Part shown: piece after piece, positions 36,065 to 43,761 of the stretch
How the letters are laid out: every line of letters starts with the position of its first letter
How positions within the stretch are numbered: position 1 is the stretch's first letter
Assembly: GCF_013322225.1 (NCBI RefSeq)
Contig: NZ_JAAMFB010000021.1
Location: forward strand, 1-43,761
Reading direction: 5' to 3'
DNA from: Agrobacterium larrymoorei
GTDB taxonomy: Bacteria > Pseudomonadota > Alphaproteobacteria > Rhizobiales > Rhizobiaceae
Length of the DNA stretch: 43,761 nucleotides
Notes under the pieces: generated by a model
What the model was told of the DNA's origin: nothing
Seen by the model: only the letters and a program-made list of their open reading frames with translations
The model's database searches: none
Program-made: the position numbers and the translations under genes

Positions 36065-36114
36065 AGAAACAACTACGAATATAGGATTAAAATCCTTGAG
36101 CATTCATTCAAGCC

Positions 36115-36504
36115 CTAGAAAACCTTGGCGGCGATGATCTCAATTTCCACCAGGAATTCCGCACGGGTGAACCCACCGACAACAAGCAAGGTTGAAACCG
36201 GCTTGGGATCGAGCGTAAATCGATCACGAACGGCCATATAGGCCGGGAAGTCTTCGCGCCTGGTCACGAAGCCGGAGATGCGGATGACGTCCGCATAGGT
36301 CATGCCCGCCTCTTCCAGAATATCCCCAATCGCCTTGAAGCATAGCTCAGCCTGTGCGGAAACGTCAGGCGGAATCGTGTCATCTGGATTAATCCCCAAT
36401 TGACCGGATGTTACGAGCAAACTCGCGCCCGGCTCCACCAGCAATCCATGGTTATATGCGCCGAAGGGTTGGCGCACGGAGGGCGGATTGAAAACACGCT
36501 TCAT
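36115..36504 (-). CDS. Rid (YjgF/YER057c/UK114) family protein
   Basis: A 129-residue Rid-family protein with an N-terminal RVFNPPSVRQPFGAYNHG, LLVTSGQLGI in place of the usual vaSGQi, and a C-terminal VEIEIIA strand. RidA hydrolyses reactive enamines/imines using an arginine just before the last strand. Here the corresponding stretch is VVGGFTRAEFLVEI, and the arginine aligns with Gly or Phe, so it may belong to the Rid4-7 groups thought not to be classical deaminases. It is convergent with the catabolic operon, 50 bases away. A role in the same pathway is plausible but unproven. Confidence 0.88.
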   Translation of the reverse strand: MKRVFNPPSVRQPFGAYNHGLLVEPGASLLVTSGQLGINPDDTIPPDVSAQAELCFKAIGDILEEAGMTYADVIRISGFVTRREDFPAYMAVRDRFTLDPKPVSTLLVVGGFTRAEFLVEIEIIAAKVF

Positions 36505-36537
36505 GTTGCATCTCTTTTGATGGTGGTGAAAGGCTAT

Positions 36538-36850
36538 CGGTGTTGATTTTCACTGAGAGCTGACCCGGTAGTTCCACCGAGACTTGGCCCACTTTTTAGA
36601 TATGTTTCGGGTCTGGTGATTTGGTCAAGTCGCTGTTTATCTCCTTTGTATTTTTTGGTTCGTGGGCGGAAGCGTCGTTCCGGTGTCGAGGATGTGGCAA
36701 TGATGAGTGAGCGGTCGAGCAGCGCGGTCATCATCTTTGGCGTCGCCGAACACGCTGGCCCAATCGCCAAAGCTGAAGTCTGTGGTGATGACGACAATGG
36801 TGCGCTCGTAGAGTTCACTCAGCAGATGGAAGAGCAACGCGCAAAGACCT
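36538..36850 (-). pseudogene. IS21-family istB remnant with element end
   Basis: Read on the minus strand, LFHLLSELYERT, then FSFGDWASVFGDAK, then (after a shift) MMTALLDR, then (shifted back) LTHHCHILDTG follow the C-terminus of the IS21 helper ATPase IstB in order. At least two frame changes break it, and the N-terminal two-thirds, including the Walker motifs, is missing. The bases near 36540-36600 (TCAGCTCTCAGTG on the minus strand and CTCGGTGGAACTACC) look like the right end of such an element. It abuts the 3' end of the DUF900 gene and is a dead insertion scar. Confidence 0.8.
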
Positions 36851-36864
36851 GCACTTCGGGGATA

Positions 36865-37986
36865 TCATTGCGCAAGAATGGTCCCGCCGAGGCGGAAGGG
36901 TGCAGAGATGGCTCCCCCAACGCCGTTGAGTACGAGTGCGCCCGTTCCGGCCACCGGATTGCGAAAGCCCTCTCGAAGTTGCGGATAGACTGCTGCTAGG
37001 CCGGCAAAGCGATCGTGGTTCGTGCCATTCAGCGAGGGAATTGTCGAAATGTCGATGATTTCGAGATTAGCATTCGTTGCAAGTTCTCTGGTTCTTGGAT
37101 CATCGACATCGAGAGAGCCTGCAGTGGCCGCCGAACCTGCAAGCCGCTTTGAAAGCGCGAGTGCAACATCGTCCTTTGAAGCAAGGATGACGATGGGCTT
37201 AGACAGGCGGTCGGTGACAGACAACTGCTTACGCAATAGATCAATGTCGATATCGGGAGCGGCGAGGACCAGTTGATCCACCGCTCGCACCGCGTCTGCC
37301 CTCCCCATCAACGACAGTTGTCTGATAGACTCGACAGCGAGCCAGGCACCCATGCTGTGAGCCATGATGGTGGGGCGAACTCCAGCGTGCGATAGGTCTT
37401 CGAGAAACCGAGCGAAATCATCCCGCGAGAATGCAGCTGAGTCCTTGTCTGCCACATAACCCGTTACCTCTGCCTGTGATGGCCAGTCGAAGAGGATGGC
37501 CCTCTCTTCCACCTTCGAGTCGGCTGCCATCTGCGCCAGTCTGAACAGCGCTTCCTGATGGCTGTAATTGTAGCCATGCACAAAAATCCCGGCGCGCCCA
37601 TTCACAGCCGAGTGACGTGGGCCTCTTGCCAAGATGGAAAACTCCTCAGACGTCAACTCGCGTCGATTGACGACTGCAAATGAGGTGCGCGGATCTGGCT
37701 TTAACGCTGGCCATTCGATTTTTGACGGGCGATGCTTCGGCGGAATGGAAACGGTGACTTCGGAGTATCGAATGCGGTCCCCTCTCCCAGCCGTAAACAC
37801 GCCATCCTGACTTTCATCTGGAACGCGGTTGGTGGCCACAAGTATCGCAACAGTTGTTGCCTGTTGGATAGGTGCCACGATTGCAAGCGTCTCGGGTCCG
37901 GGGCGAGCACAGGAAACAAGGGCGGTCACGGCAATACAAAAACAAACTAGGAGACGCAATCGATGATACTCATGATTCAAACTCAA
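36865..37986 (-). CDS. DUF900 alpha/beta-hydrolase lipoprotein
   Basis: A 373-residue protein with a lipobox LVSC ending at Cys26. The alpha/beta-hydrolase DUF900 domain runs from about 70 to 330, with oxyanion-region HGYN at 137-140, the nucleophile elbow AHSMG with Ser211, LAAPDID with a candidate acid, and the candidate catalytic His in TNHDRF. It is probably an esterase or lipase-like enzyme at an outer or inner membrane surface. Its last residues run into the IS21 scar, and the stop lies about 15 bases from it. The length is ordinary for the family, but the original C-terminus may have been altered by the insertion. Confidence 0.85.
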   Translation of the reverse strand: MSLNHEYHRLRLLVCFCIAVTALVSCARPGPETLAIVAPIQQATTVAILVATNRVPDESQDGVFTAGRGDRIRYSEVTVSIPPKHRPSKIEWPALKPDPRTSFAVVNRRELTSEEFSILARGPRHSAVNGRAGIFVHGYNYSHQEALFRLAQMAADSKVEERAILFDWPSQAEVTGYVADKDSAAFSRDDFARFLEDLSHAGVRPTIMAHSMGAWLAVESIRQLSLMGRADAVRAVDQLVLAAPDIDIDLLRKQLSVTDRLSKPIVILASKDDVALALSKRLAGSAATAGSLDVDDPRTRELATNANLEIIDISTIPSLNGTNHDRFAGLAAVYPQLREGFRNPVAGTGALVLNGVGGAISAPFRLGGTILAQ

Positions 37987-38366
37987 GCGAAACTAGACGT
38001 TATCGAATGGGGGAGAAGTGTCCTTAAACGCAGCATTCATCAATTCTGGAAACTGTTGCGGCAAGGCAACGGATGTTTCTCCGGTATCACAGGTCTGGAA
38101 TGCGGGTTTCGCAAACTCCGGGACACAAACTTCAGTAAACGGCGAGTATTATTTGCCAAGCTTGACGTTACCCCCGCCCATTAGAGAAGCGCCAGCTGCG
38201 AAAGTTATCATTGCAGGTACACTCTCGCATGCCATCATGACGAAGACCTTTGTACTGAAACATGGAGACCACCTGATGATCTGGTAGCGCCCTGAAAGCC
38301 TTGCCCCCAAGCGAAGATGAGCGTTCGCCATCTCTTTTTGAGATGATTGGTAGCCGCGCCATTACC
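37987..38366. other. Intergenic region between autotransporter and lipoprotein genes
   Basis: About 380 bases with no supported gene; small open frames on both strands have no recognised domain. It holds the 3' end region of the autotransporter transcript and the promoter of the DUF900 gene. Confidence 0.4.
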
Positions 38367-41300
38367 TCAAAACTTTTTGCTCAAACCTGCTCTCGCGCCG
38401 ACAGCTTTTTGCCCCTCATTCTCGAGGTTGAAAAGAAAATCGAAATCAAGATTCCACGCCTCGACGGTTTCCATTGACAACCCTGCGGAAACTCTTGCGA
38501 ACGCACCTGACCCGTCTAGACCGGAAAAGCCGCCAGTGAGGCCAACCTTCGGTGTTAAACGGGTTTGATTTTCGAGTGTAAACTGCCGGGCAACCTCTGC
38601 TCCGAGACTGACCCGCAGTTGCTCTGTCGTAAAACCGCGCATCTCCAGCATGTCGCCATTCTGGTTTTCGACCGCATAGTCATGAACTGACTCGGAGAAG
38701 TAGATCGCCCGCATCTGTGGTGTCAGTACCGTTACATCATCTATGTTCCATTGCCCGCTAATCGCAGTATCCAACAGCCAACGTTTTGTGTCGAATGATC
38801 CATCCCAGAATGCAGTATCAATGTCGTTTGAAGATCCACCGTAAAGCAGGTTGGTATCCCAGAAAACGCCCTTACCGATCTCGAGGGATGCACTTGGGCC
38901 GACCAACCAACCGTTACCGGTAAGATCCGCGTCCCCATCTGTCGGATCAGTCATGCGGTCATAGTGAAAAGAAAAGCCAATAAGCGCTTTGTCTGATACG
39001 AGATAATCTGCACCTGCAGAGACCATGGCAAAGCTCCCCCATTTGCTGCCATTCTCATCGCGGTTATGCAGCATGAAGGTGCCATCGATCCATATGTTAA
39101 AAGGTGATAGCTCCGCTGCTGTGATGCTTTCGGCGCTACCCGATCGCATCTGCGCAAGGCTGGTCGAGAAATTCATGGTCATGCCGTTCTCCGATGGCAG
39201 CATGCGCGCAGTGATCGGGTCTGTGACTGTCGCCATCCGCCGACGCTCCAGAAGGCCGGGAACCTTGATGGTCGAGGCAATCATGTTCTGCCTCGATCGA
39301 ACGAAGCCCCGCACAAGACTGTCGATCTCCATCTTAACTTCGTTAAGGTCACCGATCATGTAAACAACGACCGCCGTATTCGATACCCCGAGTGCGCTCG
39401 TTAGACGGAACTGTACACTTACTTGCCCAGAGTAGGACGGGTTAGGGATAAACTTCAGATACCAGCCGAGAGTACCAATCGGTCCCGATTGGGCGAATTC
39501 ACCGTTTACGATGCTGACCGTTCCGGCGTTAGGCGGGCTGACGGTCACTATGTTAGCCGACACGAACGGCCCACCAGTTGCGCCTTCAGTCAGATCAACA
39601 TTATTGGGCGCAGTACCGGCTGGTACATTTCTTTGTTTGTCAACCACGGTTACGGAGCGTTCCAGAACCGAAAGCGTGTAAATTTCATCCCCTTCAGCTC
39701 CATTGTTATCTCTGACATGAATGGTGAAGGTGTAGCTTCTGATATCGGCGTTTACATCCACAGTGCCGCTCAACTCTCCAGTTGCAGCGTTAAGACTTAT
39801 GCCGTTTGGCAGTGTTCCGGTGCCGAGACTATAGACCAACGGACTGGCACCACCGTTAGCAGTGATAATCTGATTGTAATCCTCACCAGCCATGGCTTCC
39901 TTCAAACTACGATCGGCCGGACTAAAATTGAACACAGGCGATTGGGCTACCACTGTTACGGTCGTTGCCGTGGATGTCGCACTTCCGTTGTTCGAATCAC
40001 CATCATATTCCGCGGTGATCGAGTGCGGGCCAACCGTCAGGGCTGCCGTCGAATAGGTCGCGGTCGTGCCGGAGATCGTGCCTGTTCCAAGCGTCGTCGT
40101 CCCGTCTTTGAACGTCACCGTTCCGCTGGGCGAAGCACCACCCGAAAGGGTCGCGGTGAAGGTCACCGATGCGCCAAGTGCTGGTGTGGTGTTTGATGCG
40201 GAGACGGAGATGAAGGGCGTAACCTGCCCGACCGTGACGGTCGTTGCCGTGGATGTCGCACTTCCGTTGTTGTTATCGCCTTCATATTCGGCAGTGATCG
40301 AGTGCGGGCCGACCGTCAGGGCTGCCGTCGAATAGGTCGCGGTCGTGCCGGAGATCGTGCCTGTTCCAAGCGTCGTCGTCCCGTCTTTGAACGTCACCGT
40401 TCCGGTGGGCGAAGCACCACCCGACAGGGTCGCGGTGAAGGTCACCGATGCGCCGAGTGCTGGTGTGGTGTTTGATGCGGAGACGGAGATGAAGGGCGTA
40501 ACCTGCCCGACCGTGACGGTCGTTGCCGTGGATGTCGCACTTCCGTTGTTCGCATCACCATCATATTCGGCGGTGATCGAGTGCGGGCCGACCGTCAGGG
40601 CTGCCGTCGAATAGGTTGCGGTCGTGCCGGAGATGGTGCCTCTTCCAAGCGTCGTCGTCCCGTCTTTGAACGTCACCGTTCCGGTGGGCGAAGCACCACC
40701 CGTCAGGGTCGCGGTGAAGGTGACGGATGCGCCGAGCGCTGGCGTATTGTCGGAGGCCGACACGGCAATCGTCGGTGCGGCCTGCCCGACCGTGACGGTC
40801 GTTGCCGTGGATGTCGCACTTCCGTTGTTCGCATCACCACCATATTCCGCGGTGATCGAATGCGGACCGACCGTCAGCGCAGCCGTCGAATAGGTCGCGG
40901 TCGTGCCGGAGATGGTGCCTGTTCCAAGCGTCGTCGTCCCGTCTTTGAACGTCACCGTTCCGGTGGGCGAAGCGCCGCCCGACAGTGTCGCGGTGAAGGT
41001 GACGGATGCGCCGAGTGCTGGCGTGTTGTCGGAAGCCGATACGGCAATCGTCGGAGCAGCCTGTATGTAAGTAAAAGCGTCGGCGAGCGTTGCAGTTTGT
41101 CCGCTGACGGTTACCAAAACATCGACCAGACCTGCGGCTCCGGCGGGTGTCGTCACAGTCAATTGCGTCGCAGACGCCCCAGTCACGGTACCGGTTGCTG
41201 CACCGAACCTGACTATATTGTTAGCAGGCGTCGCATCGAAACCGGTTCCGGAAATGATGACCGAAGTATTCCCGGCGATCGAGCCGGATGCCGGTGAAAG

Positions 41301-41807
41301 CCCTGTAATGCTAGGAGCGGTGGAAGATGAGGCCGGTGTACAGGTAACCGTCATTGTTACCTGAGCGGGTACAGGGTCAACGGTGACGTAGTATAGAATG
41401 ATTTCCAGTGCGGCAGTGCCGCCATCCGCAACAAAGGTATGGGTTCCGCTGGCGGACAAGCTGCCGGTCGTTTTCGATTCATCAGCGTACTCGTAGGTCT
41501 CATAATCCCCCACGTAATAATTTACAAACGTTTCGCTTCCGGCATACGAGCTGCCACTGACCGACCAGGATATTTTTTCACCGGCCTCGAACGGGCTCAG
41601 TTCATCAAAATAGGTGTTCAGTCCCGAAGTAGCCGAGGTCGAAGTCAGCGACCGCCCGCCTGACCAGTTGTCGTTAACAGTCTGGCATGCGTTAGAGGCC
41701 GCAAGCGCAGTTGTTGAGGCGATAAAATACCATGCCGACAGCGTTATAAAACAAAAGCAAAATCTAAGTATGAGACGAACACTGTTCGCTATAACGCCAT
41801 GCCGCAT
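38367..41807 (-). CDS. Autotransporter-type adhesin with tandem Ig-like repeats
   Basis: A surface protein of about 1146 residues. The signal peptide (cleavage ALA-AS near residue 37) is followed by an N-terminal region, a TIG/IPT domain (PSITGLSPASGSIAGNTSVI), and four near-identical 93-residue bacterial Ig-like repeats (GTVTFKDGTTTLG...TISGTTATYSTAALTVG). A He_PIG-type domain (LPNGISLNAATGELSGTV) and a beta-rich linker come next. The last about 300 residues form an autotransporter beta-barrel ending in Phe. It is likely exposed for adhesion. The frame opens with GTG at 41837 and has an ATG at codon 5, but ATG 41805-41807 has GGAAGG upstream and gives a normal signal peptide. The product is probably monocistronic. 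Confidence 0.9.
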   Translation of the reverse strand: MRHGVIANSVRLILRFCFCFITLSAWYFIASTTALAASNACQTVNDNWSGGRSLTSTSATSGLNTYFDELSPFEAGEKISWSVSGSSYAGSETFVNYYVGDYETYEYADESKTTGSLSASGTHTFVADGGTAALEIILYYVTVDPVPAQVTMTVTCTPASSSTAPSITGLSPASGSIAGNTSVIISGTGFDATPANNIVRFGAATGTVTGASATQLTVTTPAGAAGLVDVLVTVSGQTATLADAFTYIQAAPTIAVSASDNTPALGASVTFTATLSGGASPTGTVTFKDGTTTLGTGTISGTTATYSTAALTVGPHSITAEYGGDANNGSATSTATTVTVGQAAPTIAVSASDNTPALGASVTFTATLTGGASPTGTVTFKDGTTTLGRGTISGTTATYSTAALTVGPHSITAEYDGDANNGSATSTATTVTVGQVTPFISVSASNTTPALGASVTFTATLSGGASPTGTVTFKDGTTTLGTGTISGTTATYSTAALTVGPHSITAEYEGDNNNGSATSTATTVTVGQVTPFISVSASNTTPALGASVTFTATLSGGASPSGTVTFKDGTTTLGTGTISGTTATYSTAALTVGPHSITAEYDGDSNNGSATSTATTVTVVAQSPVFNFSPADRSLKEAMAGEDYNQIITANGGASPLVYSLGTGTLPNGISLNAATGELSGTVDVNADIRSYTFTIHVRDNNGAEGDEIYTLSVLERSVTVVDKQRNVPAGTAPNNVDLTEGATGGPFVSANIVTVSPPNAGTVSIVNGEFAQSGPIGTLGWYLKFIPNPSYSGQVSVQFRLTSALGVSNTAVVVYMIGDLNEVKMEIDSLVRGFVRSRQNMIASTIKVPGLLERRRMATVTDPITARMLPSENGMTMNFSTSLAQMRSGSAESITAAELSPFNIWIDGTFMLHNRDENGSKWGSFAMVSAGADYLVSDKALIGFSFHYDRMTDPTDGDADLTGNGWLVGPSASLEIGKGVFWDTNLLYGGSSNDIDTAFWDGSFDTKRWLLDTAISGQWNIDDVTVLTPQMRAIYFSESVHDYAVENQNGDMLEMRGFTTEQLRVSLGAEVARQFTLENQTRLTPKVGLTGGFSGLDGSGAFARVSAGLSMETVEAWNLDFDFLFNLENEGQKAVGARAGLSKKF
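39952..41062 (-). repeat. Four tandem 279-bp repeats encoding Ig-like domains
   Basis: The motif GTCGTTGCCGTGGATGTCGC recurs at 39961, 40240, 40519 and 40798, exactly 279 bp apart (93 codons). The four units are nearly identical at the DNA level over most of their length. By their first residues they fall into two pairs: two units begin AAPTIAVSASDN and two begin VTPFISVSASN. Such arrays can gain or lose units by recombination, changing the length of the exposed stalk. Confidence 0.95.
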
Positions 41808-42488
41808 TATCACGCCTTCCCGCATAATATTGTCCACAACTTCCGATCCCGACAGCCGAACTGCGGCTTGGGCGATTTAGGCACTCTCACGAATCCGATG
41901 TCTTCAGAGCCGAGATTGCCCTGGCACTTTTGCGTCCGAATATTAAAACAGAGAAAATCGAGATTAACGTCGCCAGCCTCGTGCAATAAAAAAATTCACG
42001 GCGGCATAGGGCATTTAACGCATATATATATAGATATAATAAGCGATGAAGTTGCCGCCCGGCACCAACTAACGCAAGAGGAGTATTGCAGATATACATG
42101 CTGCGCAAATACCTATGTGCTCGACCGACAAGGGCGATCGGATAGACCTGATTGGAAAGACGCTTCGCCTGCGATCCACGGATGCAGACAAAGAATCTTA
42201 TTCAACCCAAGCGTATTTCAACTGAAAAATTCTTGCCATTACTACGTGCACAATCATTGATGGTGTTCGCTAGAATTTGTCAGCTTTGTGGCAAACATGT
42301 CTCGCGGCGTATTTACGTAGTAACTCACGCTCCGGGTGGGTCGATGTGCCAACTTTTTCGACACAAACAAAAGTCTATCGTCTCGCCGAGATACGAGCCG
42401 CTTTTGCTATTTCCTTATGAAAGAGGTGTTCGGCAAGGCGCGCACGTTATGTCGCCTCGCCGCGTTGATGGTTCAGTCTATGTCGGGA
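41808..42488. other. Intergenic region, autotransporter to collar-domain gene
   Basis: About 680 bases with no convincing gene. Plus-strand open frames 41799-42260 and 42152-42580 have no recognised domain and poor composition, and the second runs into the next gene antisense. A short TA-repeat tract lies near 42023-42041. It holds the autotransporter promoter (minus strand). Confidence 0.45.
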
Positions 42489-43331
42489 TTACGGTCTGTT
42501 CGGGTATAGTCCCTGAACTGCGATGCACACCGTCATGCCCATACTCGGCGGCTGGGTCGGAGTGGTGGCTGTTGCCATAACCAAAGCGTTTGGATTTACG
42601 GTGACATTTCCGCCAGTGATGCCTGTGGGAACATTGAAGTTAACAGCGCCGTGGCCAGCCGTACCTGTGAGCTTGACTTCCAGCCCGCCCAGTTCAACCG
42701 TCGTTGCCGTCGTTGCCGAGGGAACGTAAATCGGCGCTTGAGTGGAACCCGTACTCGCCCCCTGCCCAAGAAAGGATCCAGTGGCCGCGCTATTCTGACC
42801 TAACGTTTGTTTCGCAGTTAGTATCGATGTGACGCCCAGTGAGCCCGGAGTTGCATCAATCTTGACAGGCTGTGTACCGCCACCGGTACCGACAAATGTT
42901 GCAGAATGCGTGTGTTGCAGCAACGGGACCTGTGTCGCATTGAGCAGCACTGACTCCTGGCCAAATTTTTCACCCATCGCGACATTTGTCAGCCCTGGAC
43001 CCTGGCCTTTGGCGACAGTTACGCGCCCACGCAAATCCGGTAGATTGAACACCGCGGTATTATCGCCGCCGTAACGAAAGCCGATAAGTCCAAACAACGC
43101 CTGATTCTGCTGAATAGTAAGACCTCTGCCGTCCGCTGGAAGATACCCCATAGGGCACCAGTCCATGGCGAATGTGCAAATGCTTGCAATATACGGCTCT
43201 GTATTGCAAGCCGCCGCAGGTGTGGCCGTGACGATCGCCAATGTGCCCATTCCCGTTGCAAGGCTGGCGACCAATCCCAGCGTCGATATTCCACTTACCA
43301 AACGTCGATTTAGCGTATTTAAATCCTGCAT
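42489..43331 (-). CDS. Exported phage tail-collar-domain protein (MdpB-like)
   Basis: A 280-residue protein with an N-terminal signal sequence (about 1-41, ending TPAAA-CN). A phage tail collar domain follows (about 45-145), showing CTFAMDWCPMGYLPADGR, ALFGLIGFRYGGD, FNLPDLRGRV and GLTNVAMGEKFGQE. This domain is found in phage tail fibres and in secreted bacterial proteins of the microcystin-dependent protein type. The C-terminal half is Gly/Thr/Ala-rich beta material. AAAGGA lies about 9 bases upstream of the ATG. No other phage gene is nearby, so it is a lone secreted protein rather than prophage. Function unknown. Confidence 0.88.
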   Translation of the reverse strand: MQDLNTLNRRLVSGISTLGLVASLATGMGTLAIVTATPAAACNTEPYIASICTFAMDWCPMGYLPADGRGLTIQQNQALFGLIGFRYGGDNTAVFNLPDLRGRVTVAKGQGPGLTNVAMGEKFGQESVLLNATQVPLLQHTHSATFVGTGGGTQPVKIDATPGSLGVTSILTAKQTLGQNSAATGSFLGQGASTGSTQAPIYVPSATTATTVELGGLEVKLTGTAGHGAVNFNVPTGITGGNVTVNPNALVMATATTPTQPPSMGMTVCIAVQGLYPNRP

Positions 43332-43724
43332 GAGCTGTATCCTTTCGCGCTACCCAAGAGTGCGCAAATCGACAGAAATATATACCGCAGATTGCGCAAT
43401 CTGAGATTGCTTGAAAGAAGTAAATGAAACTTTAGCATTGTTGTTCAGGCTTTGATAATACAACCAAAAGAGCAATAATTCTAATTCGCGACGACCAGCC
43501 GGTTTTACGCCACATAAACGCGTGAGAAATATTTAACCGCTTTGCGCGAACCCTTACTTCGTACGCTTAAACTATCTGTGTCGATCACAATCGATAGATT
43601 AATGACAAAGCGTATGAGCGACTTAGGTATCTGTATTCTCAGAGGTGGCTCGGAAAATCTGCACAGCTAGGATAAGTGGAATTTCTGCCTGACTTCAGCT
43701 TAAATGCTGAGAACAGGAGATACC
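43332..43724. other. A+T-rich intergenic region to the IS end
   Basis: About 390 bases with no gene. It contains the promoter region of the collar-domain gene (minus strand) and, at its right, the left end of the insertion sequence. No tRNA or repeat was recognised. Confidence 0.4.
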
Positions 43725-43761
43725 ATGACGAGACGACCGCGCCGGAACCATAGCCCGGCTT
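43646..43761 (+). mobile_element. Left end of an IS3-family insertion sequence (continues past window)
   Basis: The start of a transposase reading frame is at 43725, preceded by about 80 bases of leader. The stretch beginning TGGCTCGGAAAATCTGCAC (43646-43664) resembles IS3-type terminal inverted repeats, which begin with TG. The exact boundary cannot be fixed without the other end, so the element start is approximate. Confidence 0.5.
43725..43761 (+). CDS. Transposase OrfA, partial (5' end only)
   Basis: ATG at 43725 follows AGGAGA at good spacing. Only twelve codons are in the window, MTRRPRRNHSPA, matching the very characteristic start of IS3-family OrfA helix-turn-helix transposase subunits (typically continuing FKAKVALAA). 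The gene runs off the right edge, so integrity cannot be judged. Confidence 0.7.
   Translation, partial: MTRRPRRNHSPA

Noticed and set aside
36065..36114. Short inverted repeat AGGATTAAAATCCT as a bidirectional terminator
   Set aside because: A 6-bp stem with a two-base loop and no following T-run is too weak to call.
40066..40893. Three identical-looking 89-codon plus-strand frames
   Set aside because: They are reverse-strand shadows of the 279-bp Ig-like repeats, repeated only because the DNA repeats.
39952..41062. CRISPR array
   Set aside because: The repeats are 279 bp, directly adjacent, in frame and encode protein domains; there are no short repeats with unique spacers.
42489..43331. 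Prophage
   Set aside because: Only one tail-collar domain, with a signal peptide; no capsid, terminase, integrase or tail genes nearby.

Overview
The window looks like the left end of the linear chromosome of an Agrobacterium (biovar 1 / Rhizobiaceae) strain. It opens with a perfect 98-bp palindrome that has no spacer and is centred on TCATGA. This is what an assembly would show if a read passed round a covalently closed hairpin telomere of the kind made by the protelomerase TelA. If so, the physical chromosome end lies at about base 49/50, and bases 1-49 are the opposite strand of 50-98. The gene families (Rkp/Kps capsule genes, NMT1-type transporter, IS21 and IS3-family traces) also fit a rhizobial alphaproteobacterium.

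Layout. (1) 1-906: telomere palindrome followed by a gene-free, A+T-rich subtelomere whose plus strand is strikingly poor in G. (2) 907-24198: thirteen minus-strand genes transcribed toward the telomere, a complete-looking rkp/kps capsular (K-antigen) polysaccharide locus. In transcription order: rkpA (multidomain polyketide/fatty-acid synthase), rkpG (alpha-oxoamine synthase), rkpH (short-chain reductase), rkpI (LtaS-like membrane phosphotransferase), rkpJ (KpsS-like), an OPX outer-membrane lipoprotein, kpsM, kpsT, kpsE, a KpsC-like Kdo transferase, a GT2 glycosyltransferase, a Stealth-family sugar-phosphate transferase, and a GT2/CDP-glycerol glycerophosphotransferase fusion. The export and lipid genes lie origin-proximal. 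The A+T-richer specificity genes lie against the telomere. (3) 24235-27690: a possible truncated acyltransferase remnant, a 671-residue exported protein, and a small XRE-regulator/acidic-protein pair. (4) 28072-36504: a catabolic island with a creatininase-type amidohydrolase, a LysR regulator divergent from an NMT1-type ABC importer, then a cytosine-deaminase-like amidohydrolase, an FAD oxidase, a flavodoxin-fold reductase, and a convergent Rid protein. (5) 36538-43761: an IS21 istB remnant, a DUF900 lipoprotein hydrolase, a large autotransporter with four 279-bp tandem Ig-like repeats, a secreted tail-collar-domain protein, and the 5' end of an IS3-type transposase at the window edge.

How the genes fit together. 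RkpA, RkpG and RkpH have the logic of a sphingoid-base-like pathway: a reducing PKS makes an acyl-ACP, an AOS releases it by decarboxylative condensation with an amino acid, and an SDR reduces the ketone. The product could be a lipid anchor or carrier for the capsule. Stealth, TagF-like and LtaS-like enzymes together suggest a phosphodiester-containing, teichoic-acid-like polymer. KpsMT-KpsE-OPX would export it. The catabolic island looks like uptake and hydrolysis of an unidentified N-containing ring compound.
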